Virus record (IMG/VR): IMGVR_UViG_3300010885_020795
Span: 1-64,000 of that record
Direction: 5' to 3' (one strand)
Length of the DNA: 64,000 nucleotides
Source of the DNA: a virus
Below, in pieces: positions 40,332 to 48,925 of the stretch (the first letter of the stretch is position 1; the number at the start of each line of letters is the position of its first letter). A program made the position numbers and the translations under genes. Below the pieces are notes generated by a model. The model saw only the letters and a list, made by a program, of their open reading frames with translations, searched no databases and was not told where the DNA came from.

Positions 40332-42107
40332 TTATGCCTCCACCATTTCTACATCTGTACTGAATGTTGTAAATCCATTTTCTTTGATAACCTGTAGAAT
40401 GTTATTGACTCTACCTACAAGTTCGTCTCGGTGACTAATCAAAAATATGTTTTTATTTTGTTCCCTGGCCATCTTCTTAAGGATACCAAGGGCATTGTCA
40501 ACTCCGTTTGCATCCATACCACTGTCAATCATTTCGTCGATGAACAATAAATTAATAGGATGATTCAAACTTTCATAAACATCTCTAAATGCCCAACTTA
40601 ATCCAAGAATAAGCCTATTGCGTTCTCCTCGACTCAGGTTATCAAAATCAAACTCCTGTCCTAGCTGTGTAATATCCACTTCTAAGTCACTTCGGAATTT
40701 AACTAAATGCGGTAAACTGAGTTTTTCTAGATAATGAGCAAGCCTATGATTTAAGTAGCTCAAATTTTGTTCGATAATACGTTTACGTACAAAACTATCT
40801 TTGGCAGTTAGCAATTTTAATAAAAATTCCTGATGTTCTAGTAATTTAGTCAGCTTGTTCATAAGTTCAAAATTAATTTCTTCTAAAGCTGTATCTTTTA
40901 AGTGATCAATTTGCTCGATGTACGGATCCAAATCTAATGCTCGACGCTCAATTTGATCCATGGCTGTTTCCAGTGTACTTTTGTGATTGACAGCATCGTC
41001 GATGTTATTATACTTGACATTTGGACGACGACCTATATTACCCAGTTTGCTAATAGCTTGATTAATTAGTTCAATCTCTTTTGTTTCGTTGACAAGATCT
41101 TTACGCAGAGATAACACAGCAGTTTGAATTTCTGCCATCATTTCTTCTTGCTTACTATCGTGAATTTCTTGACCACAAGCATGACATTGATGTGCTTCTG
41201 CTTTTGATTGTGCTTTTTCCAAATCGGAAATATTAGAACTTAGTCGTTTGACAGCACTTTGATGTGTGGCAATGTCTTTGTTAAATCTAGTCATCTGTGC
41301 ATCTTGCTCTTTCCATAATGCCAATAGTTTATGGTTAGCAAGCTCTTGCTCGATGTCAATGTTTCTTAGCTCAGTGATGGCCGCACCTAGCTTTTCTATG
41401 TCTTCTTCTTGTTTTGCCTGCCATAGTCGACTGCGTCGTTCTAAATCTTCAATGCTGGCTTTGATTTTATTATTTGCATCACCCATGGCCTTGATTCGAT
41501 ATTCTTCTTCTTTAATCTCATCTTTGGTGCCTTTGATAAGATCTTTGAGTAGAACTGCTTTTTCACTGAGCTGTGTGATACCTAATAGTTGTTCAATGAT
41601 TTCTCTTTGATCATTGGCCTTGAGACTAAGGAATGGCTCGGTGTATGTATTCAAAGCCGCAATATGTTTGAACATATCGTGGCTCATTCCAATAACACGC
41701 TCTATGTGTTCCTGTGTTTCTTTATTCTCGCCTTGTTGTTCTTCACTGTCTTGACTGTCAACTTGATTGTCGTTGATAATAAATTTTAGTACATTAGGCT
41801 TGCGACCTCGTTCTATTTTATAGTTAGTACCATTCAAATCAAACTCGCAGGTAACTAACATATTTTTAGTGTTAGTCTTATTGATTAAATTATCCTTGCG
41901 AATGTTCGTCAGCGCATTGCCATACAGTACGTAACTTAGTGCGTTGACAATAGTAGTCTTGCCAGTGCCATTGCGACTGCCGTCTCCACCTAGGTCTAAG
42001 TTGTTACCTAGGACTAATGTTAGTCCATGTTGATCGAAGCGTAATGCCTGTGTCACATTGCCCACAGACAAAAAGTTTTTAATTGTTAGATTTTTAATCT
42101 TAATCAT
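40332..42107 (-). CDS. gp46: Recombination endonuclease subunit gp46 (Rad50/SbcC-like)
   Basis: 591 aa (T4 gp46 is 560). IKNFLSVGNVTQALRFD leads into a Walker A loop SRNGTGKTTI near residues 44-53. Long coiled coils flank a zinc hook HQCHACGQE near 306-312. The C-terminal ATPase has the LSRGERNRLILGLSWAF signature near 487 and LFIDEMIDSGMD as Walker B. With gp47 it resects DNA ends for recombination-dependent replication. Seven bases separate it from gp47 upstream. Confidence 0.95.
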   Translation of the reverse strand: MIKIKNLTIKNFLSVGNVTQALRFDQHGLTLVLGNNLDLGGDGSRNGTGKTTIVNALSYVLYGNALTNIRKDNLINKTNTKNMLVTCEFDLNGTNYKIERGRKPNVLKFIINDNQVDSQDSEEQQGENKETQEHIERVIGMSHDMFKHIAALNTYTEPFLSLKANDQREIIEQLLGITQLSEKAVLLKDLIKGTKDEIKEEEYRIKAMGDANNKIKASIEDLERRSRLWQAKQEEDIEKLGAAITELRNIDIEQELANHKLLALWKEQDAQMTRFNKDIATHQSAVKRLSSNISDLEKAQSKAEAHQCHACGQEIHDSKQEEMMAEIQTAVLSLRKDLVNETKEIELINQAISKLGNIGRRPNVKYNNIDDAVNHKSTLETAMDQIERRALDLDPYIEQIDHLKDTALEEINFELMNKLTKLLEHQEFLLKLLTAKDSFVRKRIIEQNLSYLNHRLAHYLEKLSLPHLVKFRSDLEVDITQLGQEFDFDNLSRGERNRLILGLSWAFRDVYESLNHPINLLFIDEMIDSGMDANGVDNALGILKKMAREQNKNIFLISHRDELVGRVNNILQVIKENGFTTFSTDVEMVEA

Positions 42108-42113
42108 ATGTTA

Positions 42114-43133
42114 TTATACATGAAGTTGATTATAAATGTCAATGAGAACTTGACGATCGATTACTTCACTTTCGATTGCAGATAGCTGTGAAAGAACAAT
42201 TTGATCTACACTTTCAAAATGTACATCGCCACTCCAATCCTGTGCATGTTCTTCTTTCTTAATAGGAATTAAACTAACTTCTCTTAGATTAAATGTTTCT
42301 TGCCAGCTTTCTTTGAGATAGTTGGCTTCTTCATAACTAATATCAGCATCGCAGGTAATACGAATAAAAGTATTAGCATCCATGTATTTTTCCGGAGACT
42401 CGATCAATTTAGTAAGATCAATAGTTTTGAATTTTGGTGCATTAGGCCAAGCAATATACTCAGGCTGGCCACCAAACTCTAAGATCATCATGCCTCGATC
42501 GTCATCCCATGCATCGGCAAAATTATGCGGAAAAGCATTACCTGTATAAATTACATTGCCACGTTGTTGTCTTAGATGGAAATGTCCACTGAATACCATT
42601 TCTTGATTGGGAAAGTGTCCTGTGTTAAGACCTCCATGATCCGGCATTTCAACCATGGCGTTCATTTTAAAACTAGGCAGTTCAAAATGTCCAAAGACAT
42701 ATCTACTGTCCAGCTTTTTCATCTTGGTCCATTCGTCGCCGACTAACCAAGGAACTAGGCTAACATCTCCTTCGGTATAAACGTCATTGACCAAAACAAT
42801 GTTTTTTTGATTTTTGATAAATGGTACGCTGTTTAAGTCTCGCTTTTCACGATAGTACAAATCGTGATTGCCAGGAATGAAAAAGAAACGTTCAAAATGT
42901 TTACTGATATAATCAATGGCATCAACTGTGTAGTTTAATGTACTGACATTAACAGTGGCTCTATGATGATGCCAGTCGCCCATAAAGATCGCTGTGTCGC
43001 AGTTATTTTCTTGAGCTGTTTTACAAAACCATTTAACAAACTCTGTACAATCTTCATTATGGGCTTTGCTGTTTTGTCTCATGCCAAAGTGAATGTCCGT
43101 AAACACGGCCGCTTTCTTAAACATATCGGTCAT
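42114..43133 (-). CDS. gp47: Recombination endonuclease subunit gp47 (Mre11/SbcD-like)
   Basis: 339 aa, identical in length to T4 gp47. Metal-binding motifs of the phosphoesterase are VFTDIHFG (D13, H15), FMGDWHHH near 51, FIPGNHDLYY near 93 and FSGHFHLRQ near 197. It forms the nuclease with gp46. Its start overlaps the stop of gp55 by one base. Confidence 0.95.
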   Translation of the reverse strand: MTDMFKKAAVFTDIHFGMRQNSKAHNEDCTEFVKWFCKTAQENNCDTAIFMGDWHHHRATVNVSTLNYTVDAIDYISKHFERFFFIPGNHDLYYREKRDLNSVPFIKNQKNIVLVNDVYTEGDVSLVPWLVGDEWTKMKKLDSRYVFGHFELPSFKMNAMVEMPDHGGLNTGHFPNQEMVFSGHFHLRQQRGNVIYTGNAFPHNFADAWDDDRGMMILEFGGQPEYIAWPNAPKFKTIDLTKLIESPEKYMDANTFIRITCDADISYEEANYLKESWQETFNLREVSLIPIKKEEHAQDWSGDVHFESVDQIVLSQLSAIESEVIDRQVLIDIYNQLHV

Positions 43134-43990
43134 TAATAATCCTCAGTTTTTAAACTAGCAATTCTGTCACGCTCTTCACGCATAACAGTTTCGTGTTCCA
43201 TCTGTCTTGTAAAACTAGGACTTTGTCCGGTTTCGATTAATAAGTCGTCTCGAATCATTTGATTTTTCTTTTCAATATTAAGGATGCGAGTGAAGCTGTT
43301 GTCAATAGCGGCAGTATAATACGCAAAAGGGTTCTGCGATTTTGATTCATCAAATTGTAATCCTATCTGTGATAATTGTAACAGAGCTTGACTACGCATT
43401 TCATCTACGTAGGTATAACCACGCCAGTTAAAACGCATACTGTATCGTTCAACTAACAACATAAAACTCTTGGCCAGCTTGTTGGTCATAGTGCCATGAT
43501 CTAAACGAAATTCTCCAGTTTCGACGTCGCCCTTCCAATGACTCTTGCCCACACAAACCAGTTTGTCGTCGCTGTCAAATTTAAAATGTTGATATGGAGG
43601 AAAATTTACTTTGGTATGATGATCGCCTCGACTTTTAGGAGTCTTTTTCCTGCCCGGTTCCAAGGGAATATGATCATGTGTCATTATCCTAAAAATAACG
43701 TCTGACTTGGGAATTTTTTTGTAGTCGATTTCTACATCAGGCAGTCTTAATTTCGGATTTGATTTCTGAGCCTCTGTTAATGCAATTTGACTTAGTTTTA
43801 AAGCTCGCACACGTTTTGCTTCAGCAGTGGTACGCACGTTGATTTTGCTTAAATCGGGTAAGATTAAATCGTAGTCGGCACACTCTGGGCTAGTGTAAGA
43901 ACTATATCTGTTTTTACTCAAATGTAGTTCTTTGAGTAATTCTTTATTGGTTAGGTATTGTTTTGCAACAAGTTTGTTTGTAGGATCCAT
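43133..43990 (-). CDS. gp55: Late-transcription sigma factor gp55
   Basis: 285 aa; T4 gp55 is 185. The core is RYSMRFNWRGYTYVDEMRSQ, then ALLQLSQIGLQFDESKSQNP, FAYYTAAIDNSFTRILNIEK and KKNQMIRDDLL (residues about 183-250), matching region 2-like gp55 that recognises the TATAAATA late box. The N-terminal 180 residues are longer than in T4 and basic. It heads an operon with gp47, gp46, two ACPs, histone-like and GIY-YIG genes. A TTGACT-N18-TATACT promoter puts +1 near the ATG, so the mRNA should be almost leaderless. Confidence 0.88.
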   Translation of the reverse strand: MDPTNKLVAKQYLTNKELLKELHLSKNRYSSYTSPECADYDLILPDLSKINVRTTAEAKRVRALKLSQIALTEAQKSNPKLRLPDVEIDYKKIPKSDVIFRIMTHDHIPLEPGRKKTPKSRGDHHTKVNFPPYQHFKFDSDDKLVCVGKSHWKGDVETGEFRLDHGTMTNKLAKSFMLLVERYSMRFNWRGYTYVDEMRSQALLQLSQIGLQFDESKSQNPFAYYTAAIDNSFTRILNIEKKNQMIRDDLLIETGQSPSFTRQMEHETVMREERDRIASLKTEDY

Positions 43991-43997
43991 AGCGTAT

Positions 43998-44027
43998 AGT
44001 ATAACAAAAAAATAGAAGTAAAGTCAA
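43998..44027 (-). promoter_or_regulatory. Sigma70-like promoter for the gp55 operon
   Basis: TTGACT (44022-44027) and TATACT (43998-44003), spacer 18, with seven bases from -10 to the ATG of gp55 at 43990. Predicts early expression and almost no leader. Confidence 0.7.
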
Positions 44028-44068
44028 CCTTTACTGGTAAAAATGATTATCAGATACTTTAATTACAC

Positions 44069-44076
44069 GATAAATA
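44069..44076 (+). promoter_or_regulatory. Late promoter box for leaderless gp48
   Basis: GATAAATA ends five bases before ATG 44082; +1 is predicted at the A of ATG. No Shine-Dalgarno. Confidence 0.65.
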
Positions 44077-44081
44077 TCTAT

Positions 44082-44780
44082 ATGAGTGTATATTTAATAT
44101 GTAATAATCCTATTGCCGGCTTGAATCGATTGGACTTTCCGTATACTCCACAAATCGATTACAGCCAAGACGTTAAGCATGATATTTATGGTTTGACACA
44201 TACCAACTATCAGCCCTATGCATACACACGAAGTGAGAATCCAACTATTGGAATGTCCTGCAAATTCAGTGCCCATACAGAATCTCATTTTAAGGTTGCC
44301 GAACAAGCATTAAGATTTTTAAGAACTTATTCCAAAATGAACTATGGACGAAATGATGCACAGCGCGGCCTACCTCCAAGGATTTTAAATTTCTTTGCTT
44401 ACGGAGCAACGGTGTTTAATGATGTACCTGTTTATCTTTCAAAATTTAGTATGGTATTTCCCGAAGATATTGACTATGTCACAGGAACATTTGATTCGAA
44501 AGGACAGCTAGTATCAAGCTCTAGAATCAAGGATGCTCCATCAGGAGTGCAGGTAAGAGACCCCGGAGTAGCCAGTACCCAAGTACAAAATCAAGATGCT
44601 ACTGGTGCAACTAGTACAGCCGGTGATATAAAGAATAATCAAACATATCAAATATCTTTGCCTATTTTATTTACAGTAAATATATCTTTGATAGTACAGC
44701 AAAATTTACATAAAACTGTAAATGAATTTACACTGGATAAATTTGCCACTGGTGAATTGATGGCCAAAGGATATATCTGA
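44082..44780 (+). CDS. gp48: Baseplate tail tube cap, gp48-like
   Basis: I take ATG 44082 (MSVYLICNNPIAGLNRLDFP), exactly six bases after a GATAAATA late box, over the upstream in-frame ATG. The 232-aa product has FKVAEQALRFLRTYSKMNYG, then LPPRILNFFAYGATVFNDVP and VYLSKFSMVFPEDIDYV, matching the gp48 family of tube-like baseplate proteins; T4 gp48 is longer (364). It sits next to gp53, as in related phages. gp48 and gp54 form the platform for tube polymerisation. No Shine-Dalgarno is present, consistent with a leaderless mRNA. Confidence 0.72.
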   Translation: MSVYLICNNPIAGLNRLDFPYTPQIDYSQDVKHDIYGLTHTNYQPYAYTRSENPTIGMSCKFSAHTESHFKVAEQALRFLRTYSKMNYGRNDAQRGLPPRILNFFAYGATVFNDVPVYLSKFSMVFPEDIDYVTGTFDSKGQLVSSSRIKDAPSGVQVRDPGVASTQVQNQDATGATSTAGDIKNNQTYQISLPILFTVNISLIVQQNLHKTVNEFTLDKFATGELMAKGYI

Positions 44781-45085
44781 TGACAGCAGTTTATGACAGA
44801 AAGAGTTATCTCAGCGATACTCCCATAAGAAGCTTTTATCTTGACGTGGCAAAAATGCCCAGCATGATAGGAGTCACCGGAAAGTATGTTATTGTTCCAC
44901 CTGAATGTGAAAATAGAATAGATTTATTTTCTTATCAACAATATGGTAGCAGTAGGTATTGGTGGATGATAGCCTTGGCCAATGCAGACGCTATAAAAGA
45001 TCCTGTATGGGATTTCCACAGTGGTATGCAATTATTAGTGCCCGACAAGTCCAAGATCTTAGATGAATTTTCTACGTTGAGGTAA
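44780..45085 (+). CDS. gp53: Baseplate wedge gp53-like (LysM-like)
   Basis: 101 aa, shorter than T4 gp53 (196). The pattern MTAVYDRKSYLSDTPIRSFY, then VIVPPECENRIDLFSYQQYG, SSRYWWMIALANADAIKDP and GMQLLVPDKSK follows the LysM-like D-x-x-A/S-YQ-YG-S-x-x-YWW pattern of gp53 proteins. It clamps wedge subunits around the hub. Start overlaps the gp48 stop by ATGA-like one-base contact. Confidence 0.8.
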   Translation: MTAVYDRKSYLSDTPIRSFYLDVAKMPSMIGVTGKYVIVPPECENRIDLFSYQQYGSSRYWWMIALANADAIKDPVWDFHSGMQLLVPDKSKILDEFSTLR

Positions 45086-45089
45086 GCAA

Positions 45090-45905
45090 ATGCCAGACTA
45101 CAGTAGCAAATATAATATAGGTTTTATACGCAACAGTCCAGTACAATGGCAAAATAGTCAAAACGGCGGCAAGGGCTATGTTGAATTTGCAGGCTGGGAC
45201 GCCGGTGTGCGAGCAAATACATTAAATGCACAGGCCAAACTTAAAGGTACTCCGGGTCAAGGCGGCTATACAATTATCAATGAAAACAATCAAAAAGAAA
45301 CTGTTAATCCTAACTTAGGCAATGGCTATGCAGACTTACCCGGACTTACTAGAATTAATACTCCTCCGCGAACAAGCAGTGGCGGAATTGAAAACGATGG
45401 TGCATTTAGAGGTAAAAATGGTCAGCCTGGATCAGATGCTTATAATTACGGGCAATACTATGCCAACGTTAAGAATGGTATGACCGACTATATAAACGAT
45501 CCTGCCAGCGGATATAGTGCCGAAGACAAACAACGCATACTAAATGACTTACAAAGTAATCGATTAAATTCAAATGATCCAAAATCAATGGAAGCATATA
45601 ATGCTGGTATTATGAGATCGGAACATAGTTCATCTGACTATAAAGATTTTTTAGCAAATAGAGACAAAGTTAGAGATGGAGTTCAAGCGGCCCTGGGTAA
45701 TAAGGTATTAGACAATAGTCCTCCTCCTAACAATCCAGGCTCCGGTGTACCTGACAAGTATAAACCGCAGAAACCGCAACCGGAAAAAGATCCTATTAAT
45801 GATATAGTTAAACAAAAAGAAAACGAAGCTTGGCGTAAAAAGAACATGGAAAGAATAATGAGAATGGCCGGACAGGAAAACGTATTGAATAGGTTGAATC
45901 AGTAA
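45090..45905 (+). CDS. Unknown virion-type protein with DGVRA-like motif, 271 aa
   Basis: The N-terminal 45 residues (YNIGFIRNSPVQWQNSQNGG, YVEFAGWDAGVRANTLNAQA) resemble a short motif near the end of the hub protein (ALNNPAGLGQDVKTGRYYQY then PTLEDGLRAQHEYYNYG); both fit a xFxxxxDGxRA pattern common in virion peptidoglycan-associated proteins. The C-terminus is Pro/Asn/Lys-rich and ends MRMAGQENVLNRLNQ, a variant of the KLAGI-type tail. It lies between gp53 and the hub gene with minimal spacing. Probably a baseplate or hub accessory, not recognised. Confidence 0.7.
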   Translation: MPDYSSKYNIGFIRNSPVQWQNSQNGGKGYVEFAGWDAGVRANTLNAQAKLKGTPGQGGYTIINENNQKETVNPNLGNGYADLPGLTRINTPPRTSSGGIENDGAFRGKNGQPGSDAYNYGQYYANVKNGMTDYINDPASGYSAEDKQRILNDLQSNRLNSNDPKSMEAYNAGIMRSEHSSSDYKDFLANRDKVRDGVQAALGNKVLDNSPPPNNPGSGVPDKYKPQKPQPEKDPINDIVKQKENEAWRKKNMERIMRMAGQENVLNRLNQ

Positions 45906-48900
45906 TGTACTACGCAAGATTAACACAGATAAAAACCAATGATATTGGGACCATGGATCCGGGTCGAGGTAAAATTATTTGTGAAACTGCCGCTACCGGC
46001 AAGTTTATTATCAATGACATTAATTGGAAAAGTGCTGTTGCTCCTAACGCAGAAACATTTACTGCTTATTTGGTAGAAGGAGAACTTAAGATAGTAGAAC
46101 CTTTGGGATCTAGATTTTTAGATTATCTTCGATTTGCCGCAATAGACTTGGGAATTATCAATCACTTAGATGCTAGATATTTGTTAGAGATTGAATTCAT
46201 AAGCCAGGAAACAATTGATCAACCCGCAATAAAATATATTTGGCCTATTATGTTTATCAGTACCGAAGGCCATATAAATGAAAAAGGCAGTGAGTATACA
46301 ATTAAATTTGTTCATTGTGCTCAACATGCAATGAACAGTCAGGTGCAGCCGATTAAAGAAACGGCCACGGTCAATGATGTCGAAACTCTGGGAAAATATT
46401 TTCAAGGCTTGGCCACAGTTTTAGAAAGACAGGAATTTGTCTATGCCAAGGCAGGACAAAAAGCAGGCAAAGGCACACCATGGCCCGGAGGAGATCATCC
46501 AGCAGCCAGTGATAACTTCCACGATGAATATTATTTTGTAGTAGATCCTAGAATGGAAAATTGGACCTTTACTACTAAGGGCAAGGCCGATGCTATTAAA
46601 AAAGGCGGCTGGTTTGGACTAAGCACTAGTAAATTTAACATTGAAGCAAGAGCCGGTACTACCTTAAACGCACAGATAACCAAAGTATTGTCCAGTACCA
46701 ATGAAGCAGATAGTTTGTACACTGAAAATTATAATGCCACTGGACAAGGTCAAAAAGCCAACAGCGGTAATACTAGTCCTGATAGATTAAAAGAAATCAT
46801 GGGCAAGATTTATAATTTTGTTCGAGTTGAAACATATACAGTTTATAAAAGCTATGATTATATACGTGGAAGATACGCATGTAAACATGTATTCTTTTTA
46901 TGGTTAGCCTTAGAACCAAAAATGTATCAATATCCCGATGAGTTAGATGTTTTAAGTTTACCTGAAAATAGAAAATTAGTTTTAAACAAACTCAAAGCTT
47001 ATATTCAAGAAGGCCTGTTGTCTAAGTGGTATTATTTTAGTTACACTGGTTTGAATACAGAAGTTCTGAAGTTAGATATTGAGTTAAATCAAGCATACTA
47101 TTTGCCCAGCTTTCCGGTGATCTGGGCCGATAGAGGAAAAACAGGCCTTGGCGAAATAAATCCCTGGGTCAACAGCAATAAACGATTAAGTCCATTTGCT
47201 GTATCGGATAATATGATAGTTCTTAATTCACGTATACAACAACTAGAACAAGAACTAAGACAGATAAAAAGTCAAAAACAAGATTCGGGAACTGCACTGA
47301 GAATAGCCGCAAAAGAAAAAGCACTATCAGAAGCCACAGCGGCCCGTGATGCAAAAACATCTGCGTCAAATGGAACAACTAGTACTGCCGGTGCTACCAG
47401 CAGGGAAGCATTATTGGCGGCATTGTCTGGATTATACATTGAAGACATTGATTATCGAGAAGGCCTTAAGACCAGTTTAGAGTTAGCTGAAAATTATCCC
47501 TCATTGAGACCTATGATGGCTCCAGACGGTTTTATATCATTGGCCGACAATCCACGTGCCGAAGCCGAACGTATCATGGATAAAATTTTTAATGTAGCAC
47601 TTCAAGCCAAAGATTTATTGAACTTAGACATGGAAGTTAGAGGAGATCCCTATTGGTTTGGACCTCCCAACCTAGGATTCGCTGGCAAGAAAGCATTGAT
47701 GGAAATAGAAATGCCACCGGCCATGAAAGATAAAATTGTAAACAAACTAACTGAAATAGATCCAACATTTCCTGATCGAGGATATAATTGGGGAGAGTCT
47801 ATAGATAATCATGCAAATTATTATAAGGGCGGGAACCTTGTCTACTTACATGTACAGTTACCTAACACAGACAGTACTGCTGATAATCAAAACATGACCT
47901 TTGACATCAACGACAGCGTTATAGGTATATATCAAATTTTATTTGTTGAAAGTTATTTCAGGGATGGAAGATTCACTCAACGAATAAAAGGTGTTAGAGA
48001 TTTAACAATACCTAGTCAGTTTATTCCTAGAAGTAATGTCAATGAAGTAACTGCCAGCGGCAGTCCCACAGACACTACATGGGAAACATTTGTCAAGAGT
48101 TCGTTGGAAAGTGATAGACGTGCTGTGGATGATATGAGAGAACATCGTATACAAGCTAACACAGAAAGAATGGAACAGCAAGTTGGTCTAGGCGTTGGCG
48201 CACTAACCGGAGAACAAGGTATGGGTGCCGCTGGTAGAGCACCTAGTAAAATGGCCACAGGCTTGGACGAAGATATAGCCACTGCCAAGACACGTTATGA
48301 TCTTGCAAGATCTAAGGCAGATTTGCCCACTGTTAAAAATCCAGTGGAAAATGCAGAACAACTGGTCAAAGACGGATACAGTAAAGATCAGGCTTATAAA
48401 ATAGCCGCCGATCAATGGGAAAAAGATAAAGCAGACTATTTTGGCAAGTTAAATCAAGTTACAAAAGATACTTACAAAGGCACCAACGAACAAGACATTA
48501 CAAAGTATCGTCCCTATGATGCAGACGCCATGTCAAAGGTTGCCGGCGACGGCGGTCTAGAAGATTGGAAACGTGGCAACACGCAACGTCCTGGTCCATG
48601 GGCATTGAACAATCCAGCTGGACTTGGCCAGGACGTTAAAACTGGCAGATATTATCAGTATCCTACATTAGAAGATGGGCTACGAGCGCAACATGAATAT
48701 TATAATTATGGCATTGGTGTGCCTGTTGGCAGTACCAGTGCTGGCGGTACAAAATTGCCAGATAGATATTTGTTGCCCACTGAACAAACAACCTATGATC
48801 ACAGTATCCTAACAGGGCAATATAAAGCAACAGGCACACAGCCAGTGACATATAATACACAGCAACAAGTTGATTATATAAAACAACAAAACAATCCTAG

Positions 48901-48925
48901 ACTAGCATCAGGAGGGAAACGATAA
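45905..48925 (+). CDS. Large baseplate hub protein, gp27-position
   Basis: 1006 aa. The N-terminal 400 residues (MYYARLTQIKTNDIGTMDPG, YLLEIEFISQETIDQPAIKY, WPIMFISTEGHI) have the beta-barrel hub pattern seen in gp27-like proteins. A coiled coil (RIQQLEQELRQIKSQKQDSG) and an Ala/Thr linker follow at 430-500, then a domain with PYWFGPPNLGFAGKKALMEI and DINDSVIGIYQILFVESYFR. The C-terminal 120 residues hold NNPAGLGQDVKTGRYYQYPT and DGLRAQHEYYNYG, resembling a muralytic-type substrate-binding motif. Order gp53, unknown, hub, gp5 supports a hub role. Precise gp27 equivalence is not shown. Confidence 0.7.
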   Translation: MYYARLTQIKTNDIGTMDPGRGKIICETAATGKFIINDINWKSAVAPNAETFTAYLVEGELKIVEPLGSRFLDYLRFAAIDLGIINHLDARYLLEIEFISQETIDQPAIKYIWPIMFISTEGHINEKGSEYTIKFVHCAQHAMNSQVQPIKETATVNDVETLGKYFQGLATVLERQEFVYAKAGQKAGKGTPWPGGDHPAASDNFHDEYYFVVDPRMENWTFTTKGKADAIKKGGWFGLSTSKFNIEARAGTTLNAQITKVLSSTNEADSLYTENYNATGQGQKANSGNTSPDRLKEIMGKIYNFVRVETYTVYKSYDYIRGRYACKHVFFLWLALEPKMYQYPDELDVLSLPENRKLVLNKLKAYIQEGLLSKWYYFSYTGLNTEVLKLDIELNQAYYLPSFPVIWADRGKTGLGEINPWVNSNKRLSPFAVSDNMIVLNSRIQQLEQELRQIKSQKQDSGTALRIAAKEKALSEATAARDAKTSASNGTTSTAGATSREALLAALSGLYIEDIDYREGLKTSLELAENYPSLRPMMAPDGFISLADNPRAEAERIMDKIFNVALQAKDLLNLDMEVRGDPYWFGPPNLGFAGKKALMEIEMPPAMKDKIVNKLTEIDPTFPDRGYNWGESIDNHANYYKGGNLVYLHVQLPNTDSTADNQNMTFDINDSVIGIYQILFVESYFRDGRFTQRIKGVRDLTIPSQFIPRSNVNEVTASGSPTDTTWETFVKSSLESDRRAVDDMREHRIQANTERMEQQVGLGVGALTGEQGMGAAGRAPSKMATGLDEDIATAKTRYDLARSKADLPTVKNPVENAEQLVKDGYSKDQAYKIAADQWEKDKADYFGKLNQVTKDTYKGTNEQDITKYRPYDADAMSKVAGDGGLEDWKRGNTQRPGPWALNNPAGLGQDVKTGRYYQYPTLEDGLRAQHEYYNYGIGVPVGSTSAGGTKLPDRYLLPTEQTTYDHSILTGQYKATGTQPVTYNTQQQVDYIKQQNNPRLASGGKR

